Positions 1 through 10,620 of a stretch of DNA of 64,000 nt are shown one piece after another (the first letter of the stretch is position 1; each line of letters opens with the position of its first letter). This DNA is from Pyrus communis (taxonomy: Eukaryota; Streptophyta; Magnoliopsida; Rosales; Rosaceae): NCBI RefSeq assembly GCF_963583255.1, contig NC_084817.1, forward strand, positions 6,285,121 through 6,349,120, read 5' to 3'. The notes below the pieces were generated by a model that ran no database searches, was not told the origin of the DNA, and was given only the letters and a program-made list of their open reading frames with translations. A program made the translations under genes and the position numbers.

Positions 1-53
1 GAGAAGTATCTGGTGACGGGGAGTAGTTTTTGGTGTACCCGACAATAATCCTA

Positions 54-335
54 AGAGCATGTCCAATGGAAATAGAATTGGGTAGCAAAGTTAAATTTGT
101 CATGCCATGCAGGAAAAATGCATTTCTAGACGTTGTAGTAACTCTCAATTATCAAACTGAAGAATTTACGAAGTCAGTTGATACTTCTTCAAGTTAGCAA
201 ATTGGGTCCCGCAATATACTTTCTTCAAAAATATTGTTTAGTAAAGAGATTGTAAAGTGCCATAAAAGTGCCAAATGGATTAGCAAATGACACTTTTAAG
301 AGAAATTTTGCTAACTCGTTTGGAGATGCTGAATT
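54..335. mobile_element. Probable short non-autonomous TIR element
   Basis: The left end reads GAGCATGTCCAATGG and the right end, read on the minus strand, starts AGCATCTCCAAACG, so the segment has imperfect terminal inverted repeats of the AGCATCTCCAA kind seen on many plant MITEs. AGCAAA-type words also recur inside in both orientations. No coding capacity is visible. The target-site duplication is unclear, so both the ends and the superfamily are uncertain. Confidence 0.3.
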
Positions 336-680
336 CTAATAATAATTTGCGAGTGAAAAGCAATGAATTAACGTGGGCTTTTGTTATAGAAGGACCTTCA
401 ATTTCATCAAAACAAGGCATATCAAATCTCAGATACAACTTGAACATAAGAAGGTTCGAAATATATACACACAAAGGGGAACAAATGGTCTCCTGCAAAA
501 AGTAAACAAATGAATAAATCTTTAGAAGGATATCAGCCCTGTTTCTAAAATCTATCTTTGTTGATATTTACGGCACTGGTTAGTGACCTTATATATCGAT
601 CATAATATCAACATCGTATCATTGTTGATACTGTGTAAATATTGGTGTCGATATATTACTAATATGTTGTCAATAAGCTC

Positions 681-3246
681 CTACGATATCGTGTGTGGGG
701 ATCTTCCACTACTCTCCAAGACAATCTCAAACAAATCAGCTTCAGATTCATCATCAAACTCCAGTTCGTGACTACGGTTTCGGCTGCCCTTGGTTGTGCA
801 CCTGTTGAGCCACTGGGAGTCAATTGATCTGTCCATGGAGAAAAGCTCCATGCTATCTTCATAGAATGCAGCAGCAGAGGATCTCACAAGAGGGCCCACA
901 AAGCAAGGGTTAGCTGTCCTCTGGGCATTGGCCGGGGCAAACTTGAAGGCACTTTGACCAAGGTTGACCAGGACAGTAATGTCAGTGTTTGCTGCTAGGG
1001 TTGGATAGAGAGGAGTGCCGAATTCCTCTGACTTGCAGTGGACCATATGCACTAGCTCTGATTCCGCAGTGAAGTATACCTTCTTTTGTCTGGGATCAAA
1101 CCCACATCCAATCACTCTGTCTCTTTGTCCCCATGTTGCTTTTTCTGATTCAAACACAAGTTTAATCCCTGAAAAAAAAAAAAAAACCCAAGTTACTAAA
1201 AATAATCACACAAGCAACAAGGGAATGCAATGTTCTCGAAATATTTTAAAATTTTGAAGTAAACTGTAAAAATTTGGAAAAATACTTGGTTATTTAATGA
1301 TGAGTATGAATTCCTACTCAAAATCGCTCATGTTCGAATCACAGAGTTTTGTACTTATGATTATAATCGTTCATAATATGAATCACTTTATAAAGATTAT
1401 ATCTGAAAAAAAGAAAAAAAGAAGAAGAATTAAAACTAAGGTTCTTTAATCAATCTATTGTGACAAATACATAGATTGTTCGTAATGCTTTTACCGATTA
1501 TGTTTATCTATTTTTATATAGTTTGATGACAAAAGACCTTAGTTTTAATTCATTTTTTGCAGACGAGATTTTTATGGAGTGATTTACAATATAGATTGTT
1601 CTGATAATAAACACGAATTTCTATAAATCGGAAATGAACAATTTTGAGTAATAACTCCTACTTATCTTTCGAGTAGCCAAATATTATTCAAAATTGTGGG
1701 TAAAGTAAGGAATAGTGTTGCAACAAACACCTAATGCTCTATAATCTATTCCTTGGTTTCATAATTGTTTCGCTCCTTACGGTAAAGAAGTCATTTCTTA
1801 CTGCCAGTCCGACACATACATAAAGATATTTATTAAAAGAAATGGCATATGTACGAATCGAAATTCTAATTTCTCTACGATGAAGAATGACTGATATGTA
1901 AGAAAATAAGTTTTTTTGTATGTTTAAGTTTTAGCAACAACTAAAAACCTACTCAGATGAAACCAAGTATATGGCAGCATGTAATGGGGTCCATACTGAC
2001 ATTAATTTCCAAATTTCATGACATCCTGCTGCGCGTGAAGAGGTAATATGTTGGGTCAAGGATATTAAGTTATTTTGTTCTTGTATGGTTAGATTAGTTC
2101 ATCAGTCTTTCTAGGTAAAATATAAAGTTATCATGCCTTACTGTACAATTATTAGTAAAATATTCAGTTCAGAATGCAACGAATAAAGCAAGAATGTGAA
2201 AATCGCTACCCTTGATAATTTGCGCACTCATGTATTTTAACCTAGGACAATTCACAATGCAAGTGCACAGTGACATCAATGAAAAAGACGAGGGAAATTC
2301 ATGAATTACCATCAAGATGGACAGAGCCATTGGAGCCGAATCCAATGCTTCCCCGATAACTTCCCGGAAGTTTGAGAGGAAGAGCGCCGCCGACGGAGAG
2401 TCCAATCGACAGCAACACAGCTTCATTTTTACCATGATGAATATCATCCTTTACTCTAATCTTCAACTCCTCAATTCTGCTAATGCTCTCACTACTACTC
2501 CTCACATGAACCAAAGAATCCGAACTCGAATTCTCATCGTATCTCTCCTGAATCAGTTTAATCTTCTCTCCTTCCTTAACAATCGACTGACTTGTTTCAT
2601 CGCCGTCGTGCGAACTCAAAATTGTGATCTCGAAATAAGCTTCTTGCGGGAAGGAATTGTTTCCAAGAGGAGGGCCGGGCAGAGGAAGAGCAGTTTTCAT
2701 CACAGAGGCGGCAGCAGAAGCAGAACTAGAAGCGCTTAAATTGAGCACTTTTTTCAACCCAGGATTGAGTCGAATTTTCTGCATGAAATCGGCTGATCCT
2801 TGACAAACTTCCCAGCTTATCTCCGGCTCTGCTTCCCTAACTTGATCGCCGGCCACGCACATCCCCAAAAGTCTCGACCTTGTCGAACCGGAAGATTGAT
2901 AATTTGTGAAGCCGAATCGTGACCACCCGTTTTCCACGGCGTCCGTGACGGACGTCGGATGATTACCCCAGCTGAACAGCGGCTTTCCAGAAACCCCCCG
3001 GCGGTAATAGTTGTTCCTGGTCGACATGCTCTTGCTTGGTTGGTGGTGATGAAGCCTTGCAATTCCATCCTGCAGGCTCTGTGCTCTAACAACCGTCGTC
3101 GCTGCGGCCGCCGTTGTCATGCCGCCGCTGCCAGCATTTTGTTTACGTTTCTTGTAACAATTCCATCGCCATAATACGATCAAAACAACCACCGCAACAA
3201 CTCCTGCGCTGACTGCAACCACCGCGGCATGCTTCAATCCGAACAT
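681..3246 (-). CDS. Membrane-anchored SPRY-domain protein, two exons
   Basis: The coding sequence is join(3246-2310, 1168-681) on the minus strand and gives 474 residues. Exon 1 ends at a GTAATT donor (2309). Exon 2 follows a polypyrimidine tract ending in CAG (1169). The join restores frame in phase 1 and completes the SPRY motif LDGIKLVFESEKATW. Residues about 7-26 form one hydrophobic segment followed by WRWNCYKKRK, which suggests a single N-terminal membrane anchor. The SPRY fold runs from about residue 203 (AYFEITIL) through LSIGLS, SIGFGSNGSVHLDG, VIGCGFD and KKVYFTAES to VLVNLGQSAFKFAP. A Ser/Glu-rich insertion of about 50 residues lies between the first two strands. The C-terminal tail is acidic. 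SPRY domains bind proteins; the partner here is unknown. The first ATG of the open frame was taken as the start because it directly precedes the membrane segment. The 1141-bp intron holds a MITE. I recognise the domain but not a specific named gene. Confidence 0.85.
1277..1689. mobile_element. MITE, family TTGGCTACTC, copy 1 (inside SPRY gene intron)
   Basis: About 410 bp with terminal inverted repeats: the left end contains ATACTTGG...GATGAGTATGAATTCCTACTC, and the right end read on minus starts GAATAATATTTGGCTACTCG. A second copy at 49301-49711 shares the ends and much of the interior, for example the run around ATACATAGATTGTTCGTAATG. The flanking 8-mers AAAATTTG and AAAATTGT resemble a decayed 8-bp target duplication, which would fit a hAT-type origin. 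No ORF. Confidence 0.6.
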
Positions 3247-4843
3247 GTGTTTCGATCTTCTCTCAAATGGGCTAACGAGAATTTTTGTGTTTTCGGCAAA
3301 ATATTTTCTTTTGTTTAGGGCGGAGAGATTTTAAGAAGAAGCGGACGAGCCGGAAGGGAGAGGGCGTGGACTGACTGGTTCAAGAAAGGCAGGGAGAAGG
3401 AGGAGAAGAAAGAAAAGAAAATTAATGGGGTCAAAATGTGGGCATGGCATCTGTCGTACGAGTCCTAAGAGACGGGCAAAACGTTTTTTCAAAGGCAGAG
3501 ACTTTTATTTCTTTATTTATTAATTTAGAAACATGTTATCTTATACTTGAACAACTATTTATCGTTCAAATTATCACATTAAAAATGGTATAAGAGGATA
3601 AACAGTTATACTTGAACAACTATGTATCGTTCAGATTATGACTTATCAATTTCAAAATATGCTCATAATTGTGTACAACTAGTTATATGATAGGTTTTCT
3701 CAAATCTACCAATGCTTAGGATCTTAGACTTATTAGATTGCCAAGTATGAAGTGTGCCGGAAACAAGGACTATTACACCAAGTATCAATAATGCAATTGG
3801 TTAGAATTTTTTTTTTCTTTTCAAATTTCCAACCGATTATGTTATCACAAACAAACCGTGTTCTCGATACGCTGAAAGATCTCTCCACCAATTATATATG
3901 TGTATCCCATACGTGAATAGTCAGACATTATTCAAATCATGACTTTATCGTTTCTGTTTTTGAAATATGTTGGTATTTGTGTATAACCGGCAAGACGATA
4001 AATTTAATTTGTCGACATAGAAAGATGCTTAGGGTCGTATCATATGTGCGTGTGTTCATTTAGCATGCTCTTCTAGAAAGCGAAAAGGTCCAAACTGTTT
4101 GCTGAGGGAGGTTTAATATTCTAGTGGTATTTTTGTTATTATTTTCTTGGCTGGTATATTTGGAGGAGAGGGGACATTGAGGCGTTGGGTACCTGAAGGG
4201 CTGAGGCTGTTAAAATGAAGTTGGAAAAGAGTTCAACTGTAGAAATTTGTAGCAGTTGGTAGTTAATTTGATTTTACTAACTTTATGCTTAGCATAGCTA
4301 CAATATATGCTTATCTCCATACTCAAAAGTTAAGCCACGTTTAAAAGGTTTAAACCAGAAGGTAAAAGGTAATCAAAGATTACAAAGGAGGAGAGCTTTT
4401 CTAGTGTATCGGAAATATGATCTGGAACACCAAGTGTCATAATATATGTGGGGAGGAAATTTTTTTATAAGTTTCTATCAATTTGTAATATAATACTGGG
4501 TGTACCGAACTATGTTCCAAACACACTAAAAAATCTCTCACAAATGAAGTACTTTATTTGTAGTGGAATTAAAATTAGAAAGAAAAGTCCACATAAAATA
4601 ACTTATTTGTCTCATTTTGTGGTTATTTTTGGCTTTTGAAAAAGGTTGGCAAGACTCCACAACCTCAATTAGAATGAGGGGACACCTCCTACTAGCAACT
4701 ATCTTGTCTTTTGATCCAGCATGCATAATGGGTTAGTGGATTCAATATTCAACATGCATTGCACTAATTTGTATAATTGCATTTAATATATATCGACCTC
4801 CTCTTTTTCTTTCTTTCTACATTGCACTTATTTGTATAAAGTC
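3247..4843. other. Intergenic, no gene seen; SPRY gene promoter side
   Basis: The first 200 bases are purine-rich on plus (CT-rich on minus) and probably hold the 5' leader and promoter of the minus-strand SPRY gene. A 34-bp sequence starting TTATACTTGAACAACTAT occurs at about 3540 and again at about 3607 as a direct repeat. A looser third copy lies near 3910-3970. The rest is AT-rich with no supported gene. Confidence 0.5.
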
Positions 4844-4985
4844 TCGTTTGAAAGTACTTTTAAAATAATTGATAACGCTTTTGGTAAAATTGTTTTTTTT
4901 ATTTCAAAAGCACTTAAACTGTTTTTTAAAATTCACTTGTATTTTTATTTTCAATCATTTTAAAAGTACTTCTAAATTAGTTGTA
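4844..4985. mobile_element. Small foldback MITE (GTTTGAAAGTACTTTTAAAAT ends)
   Basis: The left arm TTTGAAAGTACTTTTAAAAT is matched by the right arm read on minus, TTTAGAAGTACTTTTAAAAT, with AAAAGCACTTAAA in the middle. The whole unit can form a hairpin of about 140 bp. A related unit lies at 48207-48470 (AAAAGCACTTAAAGTGCTTCTTG in its centre). No coding capacity. Confidence 0.45.
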
Positions 4986-6108
4986 ATTGTACTTAATACA
5001 TATTGACCTCCTCCTTTTTTTTTTCTTTTTTTTTTTCTTTCTTTAAGTAGTGGTCAACCATATATTCACGGTGATAACCCTAGCTAATTCAAAACACAAC
5101 TAAATCTTCTAAGCGGAAATGTCATTGAATGGATTCGATATCCATGGTACATCCAGCTGCCCACTAATGACTACCTCATTCTATATATAATCGTGTCAAA
5201 AAGGGTACTTGAAAATTGAAATCGATGTCCTTATTCTTGTCATTATGTGAGAAGTGTTCACGTGCGTGTGAGTGATTGTCAGTCGTTGATATATATGTAA
5301 AATTACAAATTGCATAGGCAACTAATCAAATTGGTGCAACAAAAGTGAAAAACCATGAACGATGAGTTATTGTCATCTGTTGATGTATATGTAACGTTAC
5401 ACATTTGCATAGAAAGCTAATCAAATTGTGTAAAAGTAAAAAGTTAAGAACATGCAAAATCTTAAAACTTCAAAAAACCTGATAGATAACCTGATAAGTC
5501 AATGATTTTTTTCAGCGTTTCAGAATACGGTTAACCAATATGTTAACTAATTACGATAAATTAGATCAAATTTTACAATTTTTTTCTTCTGCAGTACCTT
5601 GGCATGACATGAGTGTGAAAGGGGTTCAAGAATCAGTTTTTTATTTGCGTAAAGACTAAAAGAACTTTATCTTTACTAACCAAAAATAAAAAACAAATGG
5701 TCTGCACCCTAATGGGGCCTTATTATTCATTATTTCAGGCATGTTTTTGCAAACCGGATTGGTAGCTACTCAACTACAGAACACCCACCAAAGCTGTTCA
5801 CTTAATTCCTTATCATTCATCAGAATACTTTAAATTAGTGACATAAACTATTAGTTATTATCTTGTGACTAATCATCTCAATTATGTTATTTATTTAACT
5901 TACTTTCTGACGAAACTGCCATGAATCAAGGAGGACATAATCAAAGATTAAATTGACCGTTGATGGATCCTTAATAGGATGATTGGCTTTTGTTTATGCT
6001 AAGCACACTGCGTGGATAGTACTAATTAATCCACAGTCCACTAGGACTTAACCAATGCATATTGAATTGGTGTTAGGCAACTCTCATGCCTAAAATAAAT
6101 ATAAAAAA
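4986..6108. other. Intergenic, no gene; one 63-bp imperfect direct repeat
   Basis: Two copies of a sequence of about 63 bp (TGATTGTCAGTCGTTGATAT... and TTATTGTCATCTGTTGATGT...) lie at about 5270-5332 and 5366-5429. Both end in CTAATCAAATTG. T-rich tracts occur at 5009-5044. Nothing else is recognised. Confidence 0.45.
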
Positions 6109-6478
6109 GGCTTTTTAGTCAAAGTGGTTTCTAAAATTTGCATAACTTCTCACTTTGGTCTCTGAGATTTGAAATTTATGGAAATGGTCATTGAGTTTAT
6201 CGACCATCAATTATTTTGGTATTTTCCGTGAAAAATTATGTTAAATAAGGACTAAAATGACATAAATACCCTCAATTTAATAAACAATGGGCCAAAATGA
6301 TTTGACAAAAATTTGAGGGTATTTTTGTCATTTTATCCTTATTTAATGGAGATTTTTTACGAAATAACCAAAATGATTGATGGTGGACAAATTCAGGAAC
6401 GACTTCTATCGATTTCAAATCTAAGGGACCAATGTGAAAAGTTATGCTAATCTCAGGGAATATTTTAGCTAAAAAGTC
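6109..6478. mobile_element. Foldback MITE, MULE-like, copy 1
   Basis: A 370-bp unit that is almost entirely an inverted repeat. The left end GGCTTTTTAGTCAAAG pairs with the right end read on minus, GACTTTTTAGCTAAAAT. Inner matches include GCATAACTTCTCA/GCATAACTTTTCA, GACCATCAAT/CCACCATCAATCATTTTGG and ATACCCTCAA on both arms. Flanking 9-mers TATAAAAAA and TTTAAAAAT agree at 7 of 9 positions, consistent with an old 9-bp TSD. A second copy is at 55091-55462. No ORF. Confidence 0.65.
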
Positions 6479-6670
6479 TTTAAAAATTTGAAATGTTTTA
6501 TATAAGCGATATTGTACTGAGATAAATGGTAAGAAGACTCTCTTAAAGTGAGACTCATAGTCACAGTTTAGCATCAATTTCTGTACTAATATTATAAAAT
6601 ATTGTGCAAAAAACATGAGGTGACAAAAGTTCTACTTTTGAGAAAGTTTCCTTGGCATTTCTCTTGTACT

Positions 6671-7432
6671 TAAAAGTAGCTCCAGCAGGAGCTCCAGCCC
6701 GAGGGACAGGCTGAGGAATAAGGCTTGAATGCTCGAGTGATGAAGCCCAGCGTGTGTTGGCGAGCGAGCCCAAGCAGGCCCGAGCGCTCGAAGGTAGTCT
6801 GACGTGGGCTGACCTGGCGTCAGGATGCCGTCATTCTTTCGCTTTGGCTCTCTCTCTCTCTCTATCTTTTCTCACAGAGTTTTACAGAAGGTTTTGGATT
6901 TGGGTTTTCTCTGAGGAATGGAGGAGAGTGAAAGAAGAGGCTGCGTGGAGAGATTTTATGTCGGCTAGCCTTGATTTGGTGGTGTTTGGGGCTCCGTCGA
7001 AGCTCTGGATTTTAACTGTTGCTTGCTCTGCCGTTTGCTTTATGCTTCTCTGTTTTTCCAGCAGAGATTCAACCCTGTGATTCGACCTGTTTTGATGAAT
7101 TTGAGACCAAAAAGGTATGTGGGTTTTTGGTTATTTTCTCTAAATCTTTGTTAACCCTTTGTGGGTTTTTCGATTTTGGGTTGATTTTTTTAGTTTTTTT
7201 AATTTAAACCTACTAGTTGTTGTTGAAATTTGCAGGATTTGTTCTAGATTGCAATATTTTGGGGCTTTTCATATTAAAATAAAAATATTTTATTATCAAT
7301 TGCCAGAGTTATTCAATGTAGAGGTGGAGATGCAAAAGGCGGTAACTATTCATCAAGGGCAATTACTGTTCATTGGGTGGATAACATAGTGGATAGCCCT
7401 AGGAGGCCTCCACCACGCTGGAAGTGCTCTAA
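6671..7432 (-). mobile_element. TIR element of family B (cf. 31607), orientation minus
   Basis: Read on minus, the right end starts TTAGAGCACTTCCAGCGTGG and continues GGGCTATCCACTAT and TGAACAGTAATTGCC, matching the start of the element at 31607. The left end GCCCGAGGGACAGGCTGAG corresponds to the complement of that element's right end. Possible 3-bp TAA target duplication. Inside, on plus, a (CT)n tract at 6848-6863 is followed by ATG codons and an exon-like segment ending AAAAAG|GTATGT at about 7113-7119. This interior is not shared with the copy at 31607 and may be captured host sequence of unknown origin. Confidence 0.5.
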
Positions 7433-8297
7433 AGTGAGGATGTGAAATTCTAATTCAAAGGTATGGAGCACATATGTTCTAATCAATGTTACTTCGCTAA
7501 CGAAATAATTAATGGAATGGGTAATGAAAAGATTGTTTTATGGACTTGAAAATGGCAAAAGAAGTTTTGAAAAAGGAAAAGAGAAAGTGCATTATGATAA
7601 AAGAGCAAAAGAGAAGAAGGAAAGCCACCATTAAGGATAATGACCTGCAAATAGTAAAGGCTTTTTTATGGCACGACGTTCGCAGGCAAAACCATGTAAG
7701 TAAGAGCTCATCCATTTCATTTGTCTCTCTTCTCGTAGACAAAGTTGCCACAAGCTAGGATTGGCTGGGGTTTCTTGGGAGGATAAATCTAGAACTTGGG
7801 AAAACAAGAAATCATAAAATGTTGATGCGGTTTAACCGTGATTGTTCAAAAAAAAAAAAAAAAAAAAAAAAAAAAGAAAAAAAAAAGAAAAAGAAAGAAA
7901 AAGAAGAAGAAGAAGAAGAAAGAAAAGGAAAGAATCCTACTTCGAATCCTAAACGTCAAAACTGCATCACTATGTAATCAGTACGCATAAGCACAGTTTG
8001 GCTTGGATCAATTTCACATTTAAATTACAGCTAAATCAATTACTATATAACATATTGATTTAGTCTGCTATAAGTAAACTATTCGTGAAATCAAATCAAA
8101 TCAAACCATTGTGAGGCCGTTTGGTTTGATTTGCTTTGGCTGGTTTGAGTCTACGCTGCCATTTTTGTTTTCATTTTCTCTAGTTAGTCCAATTCTAGCA
8201 GTTAATAGTTACAACCCAATATTTCATATAGATACATATAAGGTTCAAGACCATGAAAACTCAGTTGTTACGACCTTTAAATATGCCAAGAAATACA
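7433..8297. other. Intergenic with A-rich low-complexity tract
   Basis: A poly(A)-(GAA)n tract spans about 7848-7930. Around it the sequence is plain AT-rich DNA. Open frames at 7509-7758 and 8111-8302 lack recognisable domains and sit beside low-complexity sequence, so no gene is called. Confidence 0.5.
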
Positions 8298-8306
8298 AAT
8301 AAAATA

Positions 8307-9949
8307 GGGTAAATTGCATTTTATTCCCATCAGGTTTGAGGTCAATTTCAATTCCTTACATCTTTAAAACATTGCAAATATGGGATCCACATTTATGCTA
8401 ACGTGACTGCCAAATTTGTACCACGTGGCAAAACAAATAATTTTTTATACATTTAAAATATTACCCCTAATAATAATTTACCCTCTTAATAAAAAAAAAA
8501 CAAAAAGAAAAAAAAAAGCCAACTACCCATCTTCTTCCCCGAGCTCTTCCCCTTCCCTGCAACCCAAACACCCCATCCCACCCCACCGCCACCTCCCCCG
8601 CAACCCCCCACCCCCGCAACCCACCACCCCACCCCACCCAAAACCCACCCGTCTCCTACCTCATCACCCCCACCCCCTGTTTCCCTTCTCGGAGGGGGTC
8701 GGATAAGTGGCGGCGAATTCGTCGAGGAACTTGTTGTCGAACATGGCGACTCCCTTGCAGTAATAAATGATCGAGATTTTTTTGTGTGCTTGAAGATAGA
8801 GAGAGAGAGAGAGGGGTTGAGGTTTCGATCTGGGTTTTTGATTGGATGGTCCGATTGAGATTTGGATCAGGTCGAAGTGAGAGAGAGATGAACGGAGTTG
8901 GGAGGCAAGGGCAAAGATCTGGTGCGGCGGGGGTGCACCGCCAGCGGCAATACTCTGATAACTTCTTGGAGACTTCGTCCAACGGGAGGTAGCTTCAGTC
9001 AGCTGGTCTTCAACACCTTCAGTCTTCCAACTCATCTGGTCCTCCTCCTCAGGTATTTTTTTGCTTTCCCAATCAAACCTATCCGAATTTAATCAAAACG
9101 TTGTACCAAATCTGAAATTTGGATACATTGTAATCAGCATTTATTGTTTTTTCCCTTGAATTTTTTATTTTTTTGAACTTTTTTGGGTACATTCTGATCA
9201 GACCCAGATGGGATTTTGATTAAAATGTTGAAGACTTGATCTTTGTACATCTGATGGTATACTTTTGTATCTAAGCTGTTTGATTGTTTGGCTTTTGTGG
9301 TTGAATTGAAAGCAGGACTATGGTTTCTATGGTGGAGGTGGAGGAGGACCGCTTTCTAGAGTGTACCGGAATGCGCAGAGAGGGTACAATGAGTTTTACG
9401 CGGAGGCTCCGTCGACACCTCCCTACAATGCGACGAGGCCGCGGGTCTCGAGGGAACCAGAAGAGGAGGATGAGACACGACAGAGGTGGGAGACGTCTTT
9501 GAGAGAGCAGCGAAGGAGTCGGCGTCTTGGGGCTTCTTCGACGACATGCTGCGAGGAGAGGAGGTGTTGCAGACGGGAGGAGAGAATGAGATGTTGCAGC
9601 CGGAGGAGAGGACAAGCCTGGATTGGATTTATTGGGGTTTGGGGTTCTGTCGACAGAGAAGGGGTGGGAAAGATGAAGAATTTTTTTTGTTTGTTTTTAC
9701 TTTTGATTAAATTATTATTTTTTAAATGCATAGAATTTTTTTTTTTTTTGTCACGTGGTACAAATTTAGCAGTCACATCAGCATAAATATGGATCACATA
9801 TTTGCCACGTCATCACTTAACGGATTTTCTAACGGATGTATAAAATTGAAATAAAATGATAAGTAAATGTGTGAAATTGAAATGTTTTAAAGATGTTGTA
9901 AGCAGTTGAAATCGACTACAAACCTGAGAGGGTAAAATGTAATTTACCC
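8307..9949 (+). mobile_element. Pack-MULE carrying a kinesin-13 gene fragment
   Basis: The element runs from GGGTAAATTGCATTTTA to TAAAATGTAATTTACCC. Its TIRs extend, with mismatches, over about 130-180 bp (shared words CATCTTTAAAACAT and AAATTTGTACCACGTG on both arms). It is flanked by a perfect 9-bp duplication AATAAAATA at 8298-8306 and 9950-9958. Long TIRs plus a 9-bp TSD define a Mutator-like element. No transposase is present. The interior instead contains genic DNA: a C-rich tract, a GA-rich leader, and exon-intron-exon sequence of a kinesin-13 N-terminus. This is the structure of a Pack-MULE. The MULE at 62265 shares the GGGTAAATT terminus. Confidence 0.85.
8888..9445 (+). pseudogene. 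Kinesin-13 5' gene fragment (exon 1, intron 1, part of exon 2)
   Basis: Exon-like 8888-9052 encodes 55 codons with MNGVGRQGQRSG, QYSDNFLETSSNGR and LQSAGLQHLQSS, which I recognise as the N-terminus of plant kinesin-13 (the RWLQSAGLQHL motif before the motor). It ends CAG|GTATTT. A 263-bp intron ends AAAGCAG at 9315. The second exon part starts at 9316 with DYGFYGGGGGGP, then RNAQRGYNEFYAE and STPPYN. The conserved Trp codon (residue 35) is TAG, so the frame is broken. The motor domain is absent. The retained intron shows capture at the DNA level. A GA-rich leader before the ATG is probably captured 5' UTR. After about 9445 similarity stops, and another genic-looking frame (FERAAKESASWGFFDDML) of unknown origin follows. 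Confidence 0.75.
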
Positions 9950-9958
9950 AATAAAATA

Positions 9959-10572
9959 TGACATGTGTAAATATAAGAAAATAAGAAAGAGGCAATTTGG
10001 TTCTACTGAAGAGTGGCAATGATACATTCTACTCATTACGTGAAAAGTGAAACCAAGGCAATGTGTAGAAACCATGGAATACCGCAACTTCTTTCCCTAC
10101 AAGTCTTGTAGTGCAAGATGCAAGTAATTTCTTTGACGGCTCACTCTCTCGTTATCGCTTATATAAATAAAAAAAATGCCCTTGAAAGTGGTTGATTATC
10201 CTGGTGAAGACTACAAGGCACTATGTCTCGGGTCAAATCTTTCGTGTCTTCTGTTGTCGCTTTGAGAAGTAATATTGCGTTTGTGGTTTAAAGAGAGTTT
10301 TTTTTTTTTTAATTTTTTAATTTTTAAAAGCCATAATAATGGCCCAGCAAACTGAAGGAAAGCCCATTGTTATCTATGTGGGCTTCATTTTTCATGCTAA
10401 GTTGGAATCTCATTGGATCAAATTCGGATATACCCATAAATCCCAAACGGATCATCTGAGCTTTCTGAAGCATTCTATCCACGACAAATTCACAGAAAGC
10501 ATTCAGACAATCCTAGCAACGAAGAAGAAGGCGCACTCACTCACTCACACAGTGACAGAGTTGCCGCCATAA
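9959..10572. other. Intergenic; promoter and 5' leader of NYN gene
   Basis: No gene is called. A short open frame at 10339-10572 has no recognisable domain and probably lies in the leader of the downstream gene. T-rich and A-rich tracts at 10299-10327 precede it. Confidence 0.45.
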
Positions 10573-10620
10573 ATGAACCATGAAGCTCCTCTGCAACCCA
10601 ATCCACACCTTCCCCTATAA
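10573..10620 (+). promoter_or_regulatory. Overlapping upstream ORF at NYN gene start
   Basis: An ATG seven bases before the main start opens a 15-codon frame (MNHEAPLQPNPHLPL) in another phase that ends at TAA 10618-10620, inside the main coding sequence. The uATG has T at -3, while the main ATG has A at -3, so leaky scanning should reach the main start. If translated, this overlapping uORF would lower expression of the gene. The effect is inferred. Confidence 0.4.

Noticed and set aside
8888..9052. Kinesin-like ATG frame as a functional gene
   Set aside because: In-frame TAG at the conserved Trp, no motor domain, and it lies between MULE inverted repeats.
10339..10572. 77-codon frame upstream of the NYN gene
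   Set aside because: No domain, unremarkable composition, probably leader sequence; kept only as part of the intergenic note.
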